A stretch of 64,000 nucleotides of DNA from a virus. Below are positions 38,247 through 47,575 of the stretch, one piece after another. The notes under the pieces are model-generated. The model saw nothing but the letters and a program-made list of their open reading frames with translations, had not been told where the DNA came from and made no database searches. The stretch covers positions 1 through 64,000 of the IMG/VR virus record IMGVR_UViG_3300020202_000001; one strand, written 5' to 3'. Positions within the stretch are counted from its first letter, which is position 1, and each line of letters starts with the position of its first letter. The position numbers and the translations under genes are program-made.

Positions 38247-39783
38247 ACAGGCCATCATCTCTGCGGCCAAGGAGGCCGTCGACCTGGTCGACGGCGGGGG
38301 CATGTCCCCCAACGCCGCCGTGGAGAAGATCGCGCGCCGCGAGAAGCTGGGGTCGCACAAGATCCGGTTCCTCGCCCACGCGTACAACACCGGCCGCCAG
38401 ACCGCCCAGCGGGAGGGGGCCGACACCGCGCTCGCGAAGTTCGCCGACTTCCCGATCGTCGACCCCGAGCACGTCATCGGGCAGATCTTCCCCGAGACGA
38501 AGGAGGCCGTGCTCAAGCAGGCGTCCGACCTCGGCGTCTCCCTCGACTACCGGCAGCCGCCGCAGTGGACGAGCCTCCGCGCCCACCAGCAGGAGCAGGG
38601 CCGGCTGAAGGCCGCCCGCGAGAAGCACGCGGCCGAGAACCCGCCCGCCCCCAAGCCGACCCGCACCGGCGTCGAGTACGTGTACAACACGCACCTGTCG
38701 CTCAAGCGGGCCGCCGAGGAGGCGCGGACCAAGGCCGGGCAGGCGAACGACCGCCTGATCTCGGCGATGGGCCGGCTGGCCGACTACTTCCGCCAGAGCC
38801 CGCAGAGCCGCGAGAAGTTCGCCGCCGCCGAGTTCGCGGCCGTCACCTACCACGGCAACGCCGGCCGGCAGCTGATGGACTTCGTCTACGGCCGGAACAA
38901 GATGAAGGAGGCCCGCGCCGGCGACCGCATGCCGCTCGTGCACGCCGACCCGACCCGCGCGCCGTACAACCTGATCCAGGAGTGCCTGGACCTCGCCCAG
39001 ACCGTCAACACCAAGCGGGCGGCCGAGAAGGCGGCCAACGACGCGCTGGAGGCCCATGCGATCGGCGAGCTGGCCCCGTACGTCGCGTCCCCGAAGATCC
39101 TGAAGCGGGCGACGGACAGCCTGATCCCCGAGAAGGACATCGCCTACTTCGACGCCGACGACGTGCGGGCGTTCCTCCCGCACCGCCTCCGCGCCAAGGA
39201 GGCCGCCGCCCCGGAGAAGCAGGCCGCCGCCCCCGAGGAGGAGTGGTCGCTGCTCGCCGGCGTGGACAAGCAGGCCGCCAACTCGCTCGACTGGGCGAAG
39301 GGAACGGCGGTCGGCATGGGCACCCGGGGGCTCCTGGAGAAGGCGTTCGGGGACCAGGACCCAGCCCCCAAGATCAACAGCACCTACCTCGAACTCGAAG
39401 ACCCGGCGCACGACGCCCAGCTTCGGCAGATCAAGAGCCAGGCCCTCCTGACGGACCTGATGAACGACGACGTGATCGGCGGGTACGACCCCGACGACGT
39501 GGCCAAGGCGTACAACGAGATCTCGCAGATGGCCCCCCGCACGGCTACGCAGCCGATCGCCGTGCGGAGCCTCCTGCGTCACCACCTGCAGTCGAACCTG
39601 GAGCCGCACGAGGCCCAGCAGATGACGTCGATCGAGTCGGGCATCATGGGCACGAACGCCCCGACGCCCGAGTCGCTGCAGCCGATCCCGAAGACCAACG
39701 TGCCCAAGGCCAAGCCGCCGGTGAAGGCGGCCGAGGACCCCTACAGGATCATCCCCGATGACGCCGAACTCTCCATCCTGTGA
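38221..39783 (+). CDS. Helical head-module protein
   Basis: 520 residues, predominantly helical and charged, with repeated Ala/Lys/Glu stretches and an AAAPEKQAAAPEEE linker near 335. No enzyme motif. ATG 38221 is preferred to upstream starts because of the SD hairpin. It overlaps the next gene by 26 bases (or less if that gene starts downstream). Probably an internal or core virion protein. Confidence 0.55.
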   Translation: MRTLSKEAEQAIISAAKEAVDLVDGGGMSPNAAVEKIARREKLGSHKIRFLAHAYNTGRQTAQREGADTALAKFADFPIVDPEHVIGQIFPETKEAVLKQASDLGVSLDYRQPPQWTSLRAHQQEQGRLKAAREKHAAENPPAPKPTRTGVEYVYNTHLSLKRAAEEARTKAGQANDRLISAMGRLADYFRQSPQSREKFAAAEFAAVTYHGNAGRQLMDFVYGRNKMKEARAGDRMPLVHADPTRAPYNLIQECLDLAQTVNTKRAAEKAANDALEAHAIGELAPYVASPKILKRATDSLIPEKDIAYFDADDVRAFLPHRLRAKEAAAPEKQAAAPEEEWSLLAGVDKQAANSLDWAKGTAVGMGTRGLLEKAFGDQDPAPKINSTYLELEDPAHDAQLRQIKSQALLTDLMNDDVIGGYDPDDVAKAYNEISQMAPRTATQPIAVRSLLRHHLQSNLEPHEAQQMTSIESGIMGTNAPTPESLQPIPKTNVPKAKPPVKAAEDPYRIIPDDAELSIL

Positions 39784-41347
39784 CCTGACCGCCGTGACCG
39801 TGAAGCAGGCGGCCGCCGCCCTGGCGTGCCGCGCGCTGGCGGTCCGCGGCGGCAGCCCGACCGTCGAGAAGGTCGCGTTCGAGAAGGCCGCGGAGGGCTT
39901 CCTCGGCGCGCTGGCCGGCAAGTACGCCCCCGGCGCGCTAAAGACGGTCTCGGACGGGGTGACCGGGGCGGCCAACAAGGTCGGCCTCGGCGGAGCCCTG
40001 GCGTCGACCAAGGGCATCTGGGACAGCCTCGGCTCGACCGCGCAGTCCGGCATCCAGGGCGGCCTGCTCGGCGGCCTGGGCGGGGCGGCGCTGGGCGGGC
40101 TGACCGAGGACGAGGAGGGCGAGAGCCACCCGTGGTCCGGTGCCCTGCGGGGCGCGCTGGTCGGCGGGGCCATGGGTGCCGGCGGCCAGGCGGCCTACAA
40201 CCACTTCAGCCGCGTCGGCGAGCCCGCCACGCTCAAGATCCCCGGCAAGCCCAAGGGCAGCCCGCTGGACGCCGTCCCCCGCGGTGCCGGCGGCAAGCCC
40301 GGCGAGAAGCCCGGCGTGCTCAGCCCCGAGACGTGGCGGTCGAACTACCGCCGGTCGGGCGTGTCGGTGCCCGAGGGCAACCCGGACAACGCCGCCCTCG
40401 CGGAGCTGACGCGGAAGAAGACCGAGTTCCAGGCGGCGAACCCGGGCCAGGACTTCGAGGTCCCCGGCGGCCTGGGGCTCGTGCCGGAGCAGTCGGCGCT
40501 CCGCGACCGCAACGGGCTGCTGAACCGGGCGATCGAGGCCGGCGGCAACGCCTACGACGCCCCACACAGCACGCTCCCCTACGCCGCCGCCGGCGTCGCC
40601 CCCGGCCTCGCGTACGAGGGGCAGATCCTCGCCCGCCGCGCCCACGCCGCCCGGGGCTCGGCCGCCCTGCAGGGCGTGTTCGACGCCGCCAAGGGCGACC
40701 CGCTCAAGACGGTCGGGCTGACGCCCGCCCAGGCCCAGGCGATGCACGGGGCCAGCCCGGCCACCCGCCAGGCGCTGCAGGCGGCGATGGCGAACAACGG
40801 GGCCGTGTCCCCCGCCCTGCTGGCCCGGGTGCCCGAGGGCGAGCGGGGCCTCCTCCGGGGCGTCGTCGACCGCAACGGCTCCCGCGCCCTCGCCCCGGCC
40901 GCGAGCAAGGTCCAAGGCGCGCGGGTGGCGGCCGGCAACGCCGTGACCGGCACGCAGAACGCGGCGACCTGGGTGGCGAACAAGGTGTGGCGGAACTCGG
41001 CCAACCCGATGCACGCCCCGCACGCCGTGCCCCCGCAGCAGCCGATGCGGCCGCTGACGGCCGCCCCGCGGATGTCGATGCCCAGCGGGTACACGCCACT
41101 GGCGGCGACGGCCAAGCCGCAGTACGGCGGGCTGACCGGCAACAACCTGCCCGGGGCGGTCGCGGCGAGCCGCGCCGGCCTGCGGGCGGACGCGCGGAAG
41201 AGCATCACCGGCAGCAAGGGCGGCCGGGCGTTGGCGTGGGGCGGTCCGCTGCTGATCGCCGCCCAGCAGTACGCCCAGAACAACAGCGGCCTGAACCCCG
41301 ACGAGGCAGCCCGCCTCCAGCAGATCGACGGTCTGCTGGGCAACTGA
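39758..41347 (+). CDS. Gly/Ala-rich virion-type protein with membrane-like segments
   Basis: Up to 529 residues; GTG 39794 or 39800 would remove the first 12-14 and leave no overlap. A Gly-rich hydrophobic region (about 90-150, GGLLGGLGGAALGGL, GALVGGAMGAGGQAAYNH) resembles glycine-zipper segments in other proteins here. Long Pro/Gly/Ala linkers follow. Function unknown; a DNA-ejection protein is one possibility. Confidence 0.5.
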   Translation: MTPNSPSCDLTAVTVKQAAAALACRALAVRGGSPTVEKVAFEKAAEGFLGALAGKYAPGALKTVSDGVTGAANKVGLGGALASTKGIWDSLGSTAQSGIQGGLLGGLGGAALGGLTEDEEGESHPWSGALRGALVGGAMGAGGQAAYNHFSRVGEPATLKIPGKPKGSPLDAVPRGAGGKPGEKPGVLSPETWRSNYRRSGVSVPEGNPDNAALAELTRKKTEFQAANPGQDFEVPGGLGLVPEQSALRDRNGLLNRAIEAGGNAYDAPHSTLPYAAAGVAPGLAYEGQILARRAHAARGSAALQGVFDAAKGDPLKTVGLTPAQAQAMHGASPATRQALQAAMANNGAVSPALLARVPEGERGLLRGVVDRNGSRALAPAASKVQGARVAAGNAVTGTQNAATWVANKVWRNSANPMHAPHAVPPQQPMRPLTAAPRMSMPSGYTPLAATAKPQYGGLTGNNLPGAVAASRAGLRADARKSITGSKGGRALAWGGPLLIAAQQYAQNNSGLNPDEAARLQQIDGLLGN

Positions 41348-41360
41348 GGAGCATCCCGCC

Positions 41361-42854
41361 ATGGCAATGACGAAGATCATCGACCCGCGTGGCTGGGACT
41401 TCGACCGTCCCGTCGCGATGATGGTGAAGGTGTCGAGCCGGGGCCTGATCGGCTCCGACCGCCGCGACTTCATCAAGGTCGCCGGCCACCAGTTCCTCGA
41501 CGCGATCGACGGGCTGAAGGTCGCGAAGGATGAGGTGCCGATCCACCTCGTCGCCCTCGGCGCGTCCGAGTATTACGGCCCGAACCGCAACGGCGACGGG
41601 TTCAAGGCCGCCACCTGCAAGGAGCACCACAAGACGTTCGAGAAGTACGCCAAGTGGTTCCGCAACCACAAGAACAAGCTGTCGAACAACGACCCGTTCT
41701 ACGGGTACGTGAAGCAGTCGGCGTACAACGACGCGATGCACCGGGTCGAGCTGCTCGCGATGCTCAACGCCTCGAAGGAGGCGGCCGAGCGGAACGGCGG
41801 GTTCGTCGCCGACAAGGAGCTGGAGAAGCTCGCCAAGGACGAGGACATCCCCGTCTCGATGGCGTGCCGCGTCCCGTTCGACATCTGCAGCGGGTGCCAG
41901 AAGCAGGCCCGCACCCGGAACGAATACTGCACGAAGGGGACGTGCAAGTACGGCGGGTGCAAGGACAACCTCACGAAGATCGCCGAGGACGGGCACATCC
42001 TCCACGTCGACAACCCGAACCCGGTCTGGTTCGACATCAGCAACGTCTACCGCCCGGCCGACCGGATCGCGTACGGTGCCCGCGCCGACTGGCTGGCCAA
42101 GGCCGCGAGCCACCAGTTCACGCCCGGGGCCGAGATGGCCGAGATGCTCGGCGTCACCGCCCCGCTGGGCGTGTGCATCGGGCAGAACGACGCCGCCTAC
42201 TGGGGCGAGCACGTCGCCGGCCAGATCAAGCTGGCCCAGGCCCTCGCCGCGATCGAGCACGCCCCGCTCGCCGGCACCGGGCTCGACCCCCGGTGGTGCG
42301 ACGGCCGCGTCATGGGCAGCCTGAGCGACGCCCAGCTCGCGCTGATCGGCCCCGCCGGCAGCGAGAAGGCGGCCGCCGCCCTCGCCGCCCTGGCCGACCA
42401 CAAGATCATCCTGCCGCTGGCGGACTTCGCCCGGTGGCGGGGGAAGGCCGCCGCCGCCGACGCGGCCGCGGAGCTGCTGACGGGCGTCTTCGGCCGGCTG
42501 GCCGAGTCGGACGACCTGGGCGAGCGGCTGACCCACAACCTGTTCGAGGTCGGACACGCGAAGACGGCCTCCGTCGCAGTGCGGGGGCTGGCGAGCAACC
42601 TGGTGCCGGCGTTCTCCTTCGAGAAGGCCGCCGCCCAGGACCGGGCGATGCGGAGCGCGGTGCGTCACCGCGATGTGCCGGTTCTCAAAACCGGTTTTTG
42701 GAACGAGAAGCAGGCGGCGGATCACCCCGACGCTGCCTCCCTTGCCGACGAGTACGCGGTCTACAAGCTGGCCGCCCTCTACCGGATCGCCTCGAACGAC
42801 GGGGACTTCAATTTGACAGCGCGCCTTGCGGTCGGGCAGAATAGGGTCTGGTAA
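41361..42854 (+). CDS. Candidate prohead (capsid maturation) protease
   Basis: 497 residues. Residues about 60-135 (SEYYGPNRNGDGF, EHHKTFEKYAKWFRNHKNK, YGYVKQSAYNDAMHRVELLA) and VSMACRVPFDICSGC near 170 resemble head-maturation-protease-like proteins of large phages, as far as I recall. A cysteine-rich patch (C..C, then CTKGTCKYGGC) may bind zinc. I could not place a catalytic triad, so the call rests on that likeness and on position just before scaffold-like and capsid genes. The C-terminal ~60 residues carry a dispersed palindrome in frame (VLKTGFW) and a promoter-like sequence for the next gene. Confidence 0.5.
   Translation: MAMTKIIDPRGWDFDRPVAMMVKVSSRGLIGSDRRDFIKVAGHQFLDAIDGLKVAKDEVPIHLVALGASEYYGPNRNGDGFKAATCKEHHKTFEKYAKWFRNHKNKLSNNDPFYGYVKQSAYNDAMHRVELLAMLNASKEAAERNGGFVADKELEKLAKDEDIPVSMACRVPFDICSGCQKQARTRNEYCTKGTCKYGGCKDNLTKIAEDGHILHVDNPNPVWFDISNVYRPADRIAYGARADWLAKAASHQFTPGAEMAEMLGVTAPLGVCIGQNDAAYWGEHVAGQIKLAQALAAIEHAPLAGTGLDPRWCDGRVMGSLSDAQLALIGPAGSEKAAAALAALADHKIILPLADFARWRGKAAAADAAAELLTGVFGRLAESDDLGERLTHNLFEVGHAKTASVAVRGLASNLVPAFSFEKAAAQDRAMRSAVRHRDVPVLKTGFWNEKQAADHPDAASLADEYAVYKLAALYRIASNDGDFNLTARLAVGQNRVW
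42682..42704. repeat. Dispersed AAAACCGGTTTT palindrome, copy 8, in coding sequence
   Basis: TCTCAAAACCGGTTTTTGGA, reverse orientation, encoding LKTGFWN in the protease candidate. Confidence 0.9.
42813..42842 (+). promoter_or_regulatory. Promoter for the scaffold-like/capsid genes
   Basis: TTGACA (42813-42818), 18-base spacer, CAGAAT (42837-42842), inside the 3' end of the protease candidate gene. Confidence 0.6.
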
Positions 42855-42912
42855 TTCACCGGGCTTCGGCAAGAGGCCAGACTGCAAGGACGCGGTTCAC
42901 AGGAGACCAAGG

Positions 42913-44223
42913 ATGGCAACCAAGCAAGCATCGGGCCGCCCGGCCTTCGCGACCGTCGAGTCGTTCCTCAGCGAGGTTCGCGGGAACGTCAAGGCGGCCG
43001 AGGCCCACACCGAGCCCGGGAGCATCGGCGGGGCGACGACTCACCCCGTCAAGTCGGTCGACGACAACACCAGCGCCGCCACCGAGGGTGCCCGCTCCGC
43101 CGAGAACACCAAGGACGTGAAGAAGGACCAGGGCTCGCCCTCGGTCGACTCCACGGCCGAGGCGAAGGCGAAGACGGCCGCCCTGAAGCGGGCCGGCGGC
43201 CCGGGCGCGGAGGACCACCTCCAGCTCGGCACCACGGTCGCCGCGACCGGCGAGGACCCCGAGAACGAGACGGGCAAGGCCAAGCCGGGTAAGGACGACC
43301 CGGGCTCCAGCCACCCCGCCCGCACCGACAACGCCTCGCTCGACGGCTTCAAGTACGCCGGCGACCTCCAGAACGCCCCGCTGACCAAGCTGGCCGAGAT
43401 GCTCCAGGACCTGGGCGACGCGATCTGCGCCGACCTGACCGTCCAGGGCGTCGAGGTGAAGCAGGCCGGCGACGGCACCGTCACCCAGGTCGCCCCGGCC
43501 CAGCAGAAGCAGGCCGGTCAGATCGACCCCGCCCTCGCCCAACAGGTCGGCTGGCAGATGGCCGGCATCCTCACGGGCACCCTCGACAAGCAGGCGACCG
43601 ACGCGGTCGTCGTCGAGCAGATCGACACGATCATCAAGTTCGCCGAGGACGACGCCGACCGCACCGCGGCCTGGCTCGGCGACTTCTTCGCCCAGAAGCA
43701 GGCCCAGGCCCGCGCCCAGAAGCGTGCCGAGGCCGGTCTCCCGCCCGAGGCGGCGGCCGGCGGTGGCGGCGGCGGTGAGGACATCGCGGCCGCGCTCGGC
43801 GGCGGCGGTGCCCCCGGCGGCGCTCCCCCGGAGGACCCGGCGGCCGGCGGCGGCCTGCCCCCCGAGGCGGGCGGCGAGGCCGGCGGCGGCGGGCTCCAGG
43901 CCCTGCTCGAACAGCTCGGCATCTCCGAAGAGGAGCTGATGGCCGCGATCCAGGAAGAGGCGGCCGGCGGGGGTGCCCCCGGTGGTCCGCCCGCCCCGGG
44001 CGGCGAGGGTGGCGCTCCGGCCGGTCCGGGCGGGCCGGGCGGCGGTCTGCCGCCCGAGGCTGCCGGGATGCCCCCGGGCGGTGCCGGTGCCGGCATGGAG
44101 GTCGCCGCCGGCGATCGCCGTGGCCGCGCCGCGACCCCGCCCCCGAAGGAGGCCGTCGCCAGCTACGTCCGCGAGGTGGTCTCGCGGAGCCGCGCCCAGA
44201 AGGCTGCCGCCGCCCAGCGGTAA
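42913..44223 (+). CDS. Scaffold-like protein
   Basis: 436 residues. A charged, Ala/Asp/Glu/Lys-rich N-terminal part (about 1-150), a helical middle (about 150-290) and a Gly/Pro/Ala-rich disordered region with a single helix (LQALLEQLGISEEELMAAIQ), ending in a basic helix. Lack of globular sequence, abundance of helix and position between protease and capsid genes suit a scaffolding protein. ATG 42913 follows AGGAG; an in-frame ATG at 42826 would precede the promoter. Confidence 0.55.
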   Translation: MATKQASGRPAFATVESFLSEVRGNVKAAEAHTEPGSIGGATTHPVKSVDDNTSAATEGARSAENTKDVKKDQGSPSVDSTAEAKAKTAALKRAGGPGAEDHLQLGTTVAATGEDPENETGKAKPGKDDPGSSHPARTDNASLDGFKYAGDLQNAPLTKLAEMLQDLGDAICADLTVQGVEVKQAGDGTVTQVAPAQQKQAGQIDPALAQQVGWQMAGILTGTLDKQATDAVVVEQIDTIIKFAEDDADRTAAWLGDFFAQKQAQARAQKRAEAGLPPEAAAGGGGGGEDIAAALGGGGAPGGAPPEDPAAGGGLPPEAGGEAGGGGLQALLEQLGISEEELMAAIQEEAAGGGAPGGPPAPGGEGGAPAGPGGPGGGLPPEAAGMPPGGAGAGMEVAAGDRRGRAATPPPKEAVASYVREVVSRSRAQKAAAAQR

Positions 44224-44288
44224 CGCGGCCAGTCACGAACGTGTGTCCACTGAACCGGGCGGCATGAGGCCGTCCTCGAAACCCAGAA

Positions 44289-44302
44289 GATCACGGAGGA
44301 TC
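44289..44302 (+). promoter_or_regulatory. SD hairpin GATC-ACGGAG-GATC
   Basis: 4-bp stem, ACGGAG hexaloop closed by C-G, 5 bases before ATG 44308. Confidence 0.7.
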
Positions 44303-44307
44303 ACCTT

Positions 44308-44766
44308 ATGTCGACCCCAACGGCCAACATCGACCCGGCCAAGGTGCTCCAGTTCATCACCGTCTCCAGCGTCCTCGGCAAGCGGGCTTGTGACCAGATC
44401 ACCGAGAAGGAGGCCGCCGAGAAGCGTGCCGCCGACCTCGTGCCCGACCTGCTGAAGGTCATGCTGGACGCCGGTGTGATCGGGGAGCACCAGAAGGCCG
44501 CGGCCGAAGCCGCGCTGGGCGACCACGCCCAATCGCTCCACCTGCTCAAGAACGCCGTCACCAAGCTCGCCTCCTTCAAGGGGCAGGGCAAGGTCGCCGG
44601 CGACCGCCTCGGTGCGGGCGTCGATTCGGAGAAGGCCGGCACGGATAGCCAGCCCGCTTCGTACGACTCCCTCCGCTCGCCATTCGTGGGCGCTCGGACC
44701 GGCACCGGCGTGAAGAAGGCGTCGGACCTCGCGTTCGCCGCCGGCCTGGGCGTCAACCTCGGGTAA
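44308..44766 (+). CDS. Small helical head protein
   Basis: 152 residues. Helical first half with conserved-looking Ala/Lys/Glu pattern; the second half is Gly/Ser-rich. It lies between scaffold-like and capsid-decoration genes, so an assembly factor or internal head protein is likely. No family recognised. Confidence 0.55.
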   Translation: MSTPTANIDPAKVLQFITVSSVLGKRACDQITEKEAAEKRAADLVPDLLKVMLDAGVIGEHQKAAAEAALGDHAQSLHLLKNAVTKLASFKGQGKVAGDRLGAGVDSEKAGTDSQPASYDSLRSPFVGARTGTGVKKASDLAFAAGLGVNLG

Positions 44767-44837
44767 GCACCCGGGGGCGGCGACGCCCAACTGTGTCTCT
44801 TTCAACCTGAACGGATTCGCTGGGCCAGCCATGGCCC

Positions 44838-44853
44838 TTGTCACGGAGGACAA
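44838..44853 (+). promoter_or_regulatory. SD hairpin TTGTC-ACGGAG-GACAA
   Basis: Perfect 5-bp stem, ACGGAG hexaloop closed by C-G, 5 bases before ATG 44859. Confidence 0.8.
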
Positions 44854-44858
44854 TCACA

Positions 44859-45401
44859 ATGGCAGCTCCTCGCCAGATGACGGCCGAGACCCTGAACGCC
44901 CTCAAGGGCTGGCCGCAGATGAACGCGGTGGACTTCGAGGCCAAGCTGGACGCGTCGGTTTCGACGCGCCTCCCGCCCGGCAGCGTCGTGCACGTCAGCG
45001 CTTCCAAGACCTTCCTGCCGGGCGTCGGCAACGTCGCCCGCATGCCCCTCTACACGTTCCAGGCCAGCGACGACCCGGACGTGAAGAACGAGGGCGGCGA
45101 CCCCGCGACCGACAAGGGCGCGTGGATCGGCATCAACCCGACCGGCGTGATGATGGCCCTCGTGGCCATCGGTTCGTACGAGCTGGTCTCGACGAACTAC
45201 AACTCGGCCGTGTCGTACGCCCCGAACGACTTCCTGACCTCGCCGACCGTGGCGGGCGGCGGCGTGAACGCCGGCCAGCTCACCAAGGGCACGATCAAGA
45301 CGAACTGCCTGTGCGGCGTCGTCTCGCGCGGCGTGGTCGACAACGGGTACGGCGAGGACGCGCTGGCGTTCTGGGCGTACTACCTGCCCCCGATCGCGTA
45401 A
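44859..45401 (+). CDS. Candidate capsid decoration protein
   Basis: 180 residues, largely beta strand (PPGSVVHVSASKTFLPGVGN; LVAIGSYELVSTNYNSAVSY). It sits directly upstream of the major capsid gene, the usual place for head decoration or stabilisation proteins. That is positional evidence only. Confidence 0.5.
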   Translation: MAAPRQMTAETLNALKGWPQMNAVDFEAKLDASVSTRLPPGSVVHVSASKTFLPGVGNVARMPLYTFQASDDPDVKNEGGDPATDKGAWIGINPTGVMMALVAIGSYELVSTNYNSAVSYAPNDFLTSPTVAGGGVNAGQLTKGTIKTNCLCGVVSRGVVDNGYGEDALAFWAYYLPPIA

Positions 45402-45504
45402 GCACCGGGAGCAGTCGCAGCAGTGTTCTTTTGAGTCACCGTAGGCCGGTTACGCCTCAGGGATGAGGCGAGGCCTGCGGGAGACGGATCGACAACCACG
45501 ACAA

Positions 45505-45520
45505 CGATCACGGAGGATCG
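45505..45520 (+). promoter_or_regulatory. SD hairpin of the major capsid gene, CGATC-ACGGAG-GATCG
   Basis: Perfect 5-bp stem, ACGGAG hexaloop closed by C-G, 3 bases before ATG 45524. Confidence 0.8.
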
Positions 45521-45523
45521 ACC

Positions 45524-46468
45524 ATGCCCGCAGGCATCACCACCCAGGAAGAGAGCCGCCTCCTCAACGAGGCCCTGTTCGAGAAGCTCTCCAGCCACGA
45601 CCCCTCGCTCGAAAAGCAGGCCGTGGACGCGGTGAACGACTTCACCCGCACGAAGATGCGCGAAGACGGCTTTTACCGGCGGATCATGCCGCCGCTGCCG
45701 ATCAGCAACGACGAGCTGGACCGCCAGGTCGACACCGACAAGCCGGTCAAGGTCGTCGACAAGGAACCGGACAGCCCGGCCGCGATCAGCATCCCGTTCG
45801 CGACGCTGCCGCAGAACCTGTACATCCGCGGCCCGCGCTACCGCGTGATGTTCGACCGCATCGTGACGCCCCGCTTCACCAAGGACGTCGACGAGCTGCG
45901 GACCTGGATCATGGACATCCGACAGGTGCTGTCGGACAACGCGATCAAGGACATGCTGGCGGAGGAGGACGGCAAGTTCGTCCGCGCCGTCAACACCGCG
46001 ATGGTCGGCGCGGGCCTGGTCGTCCCGACCAGCGGCGTCGTCCAGCACGAGGTCATCAGCGGCGGGATCACTCGCGACACCCTCTGGGACGCGATGAAGA
46101 TCATGCCGAACACCCCGTCGAACCTGGAGGTCCACACGATCCTGGTGAACCACATCACGATCAAGGAGATCTGCAAGTTCGGCCGCAACGAGATGGGCGG
46201 CGACCTGTCGCAGGACATCATGCGGAACGGGTGGACGCAGACGGAGTTCATGGGCAAGACCTGGATCATCACGATCAAGAAGGGTCTCGTGCCGACGAAC
46301 ACGATGTACATGTTCAGCGACCCGAAGTTCATCGGGAAGTCGTACGTGCTCGAAGACACGACGATGTACATCCGGCGCGAGGCGTTCATGCTGGAGTTCT
46401 TCGCGTACGAGACGATGGGTGGCTCGATCGGCCACACCAGCGGCCTCGCCCGCGTCGACTACCAGTGA
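45524..46468 (+). CDS. Major capsid protein (HK97-type fold likely)
   Basis: 314 residues. The N-terminal ~70 are helical and charged (EKLSSHDPSLEKQAVDAVND), as in the arm or delta region. The rest alternates long strands and helices, with FDRIVTPRFTKDVDELRTWI spine-like helix and a C-terminal EFFAYETMGGSIGHTSGLAR typical of phage capsid C-termini. Position after protease, scaffold-like and decoration genes supports the call. It is followed by a strong intergenic hairpin. Confidence 0.75.
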   Translation: MPAGITTQEESRLLNEALFEKLSSHDPSLEKQAVDAVNDFTRTKMREDGFYRRIMPPLPISNDELDRQVDTDKPVKVVDKEPDSPAAISIPFATLPQNLYIRGPRYRVMFDRIVTPRFTKDVDELRTWIMDIRQVLSDNAIKDMLAEEDGKFVRAVNTAMVGAGLVVPTSGVVQHEVISGGITRDTLWDAMKIMPNTPSNLEVHTILVNHITIKEICKFGRNEMGGDLSQDIMRNGWTQTEFMGKTWIITIKKGLVPTNTMYMFSDPKFIGKSYVLEDTTMYIRREAFMLEFFAYETMGGSIGHTSGLARVDYQ

Positions 46469-46506
46469 TCGGGTGGTCAGCCCAGTAACGGGTGAACAAG
46501 CGGGTT

Positions 46507-46536
46507 GCCCCGGCCGGACATTGAGCCGGCCGGGGC
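46507..46536 (+). terminator. Strong hairpin after the capsid gene
   Basis: Eleven-base-pair stem GCCCCGGCCGG/CCGGCCGGGGC (46507-46517 with 46526-46536), without a U tract: a weak terminator or an mRNA 3'-stabilising hairpin. Confidence 0.5.
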
Positions 46537-46581
46537 CGCCCCAGTGAACGGACAACCACTCAACCACGCGAGGTAACAACC

Positions 46582-47019
46582 GTGAACGGACAAGCACAAG
46601 CGGGCGCGCTGCCCGACCCCAAGACGGCCTACGACACGCTCTTCCAGAACGTCCACGCCCGCGCCTTCTTCGGCCGGCTGGCCCAGCACGGGTTCACGCC
46701 CGCGTCTGAGAAGCAGGCCCAGGAGTACCTGGACCTCGCCGGCAAGCTCCGCGTGGTCGAGCAGGACCCGCGCGTCAAGGCCGCCAACGATGCGAACGAC
46801 CCGATCGCCGAGGCGAACGCCGCCCTCTCGAACGTCATGGCCCGCCACGGGCTCGACGGCGGGATCAAGGCCGCCGCCGCCAACGACGCCCAGGTCGCCC
46901 GCCGGCAGGCCGCCATCCAGCTCGCCCAGGACCCGAGCATCTACAACTCGGCCCTGAGCCTGAAGGCGGCGGAGGCGTCGCAGCTCGCGGCGCAGATCGG
47001 GTACGGGCAGAACGCCTAA
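46582..47019 (+). CDS. Helical hypothetical head protein
   Basis: 145 residues from GTG, Ala-rich and helical throughout. CGAGG lies about 12 bases upstream. It follows the capsid gene; no family recognised. Confidence 0.55.
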   Translation: MNGQAQAGALPDPKTAYDTLFQNVHARAFFGRLAQHGFTPASEKQAQEYLDLAGKLRVVEQDPRVKAANDANDPIAEANAALSNVMARHGLDGGIKAAAANDAQVARRQAAIQLAQDPSIYNSALSLKAAEASQLAAQIGYGQNA

Positions 47020-47090
47020 CGCAGGGCCGCTGCTCGGCGGCACCCGTGTGGCGTCCACGCTCGAAGTCACTTTGAACAAGGACAACGACC

Positions 47091-47462
47091 ATGAGCAGGA
47101 CCGGACATTTCGACAAGAACTGCCTCTACTCGACGATCAAGAACGTCTCGGGTAAGAAGATGCGGTTCGGGTTCCTTCCGCCGCACGGCGTCGAGCTGGC
47201 CAACAACCAGGTCTTCACCGTGTTCGGCAACATCATCGAGGCCGTGGGCCGGGGCGACCGCGTCACCGACAAGCGGCAGTACCAGGCCCTCGCCGACGCG
47301 CTCGACCGGGGCGACATCGAGATCCTGACGACCCCGTCGCCGATCCTCCAGGACGCGACGACCGGGGCCAACAAGATGCTCCGGCTGAACAACGGTACCC
47401 TCAGCGCGGTCGACCCGTGCTGGCGGACCTCGGACAGCCTGGACTACGCCGTCGCGGCCTAA
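47091..47462 (+). CDS. Hypothetical head/neck protein
   Basis: 123 residues, beta-rich (KKMRFGFLPPHGVELANNQV) then helical. AACAAGGA precedes the ATG. Last gene before a terminator; probably the end of the head operon. Confidence 0.55.
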   Translation: MSRTGHFDKNCLYSTIKNVSGKKMRFGFLPPHGVELANNQVFTVFGNIIEAVGRGDRVTDKRQYQALADALDRGDIEILTTPSPILQDATTGANKMLRLNNGTLSAVDPCWRTSDSLDYAVAA

Positions 47463-47514
47463 CGGCTGCAGCGGGGGAAGCCGGAGGCTTCCCACATCGC
47501 ACGGAGGCGAACGG

Positions 47515-47550
47515 AGCGGCTCACCCTCGGGTGGGCCGCTTCTGTTTTGT
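47515..47550 (+). terminator. Intrinsic terminator ending the head operon
   Basis: AGCGGC/GCCGCT with inner CACCC/GGGTG (47515-47540) followed by TTCTGTTTTGT. It overlaps the next promoter. Confidence 0.75.
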
Positions 47551-47568
47551 CCCCCGATCGGGTATCGT
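47540..47568 (+). promoter_or_regulatory. Dyad promoter for a leaderless gene
   Basis: TTCTGT (47540-47545), 17-base spacer with CCCCCGATCGGG, TATCGT (47563-47568). The ATG at 47576 is where transcription should start. Confidence 0.55.
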
Positions 47569-47575
47569 CCCGGGC

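Noticed and set aside
47473-47500. Small hairpin GAAGCC/GGCTTC after the 47091 gene
   Set aside because: Short stem without a U tract; the stronger terminator lies 30 bases downstream.
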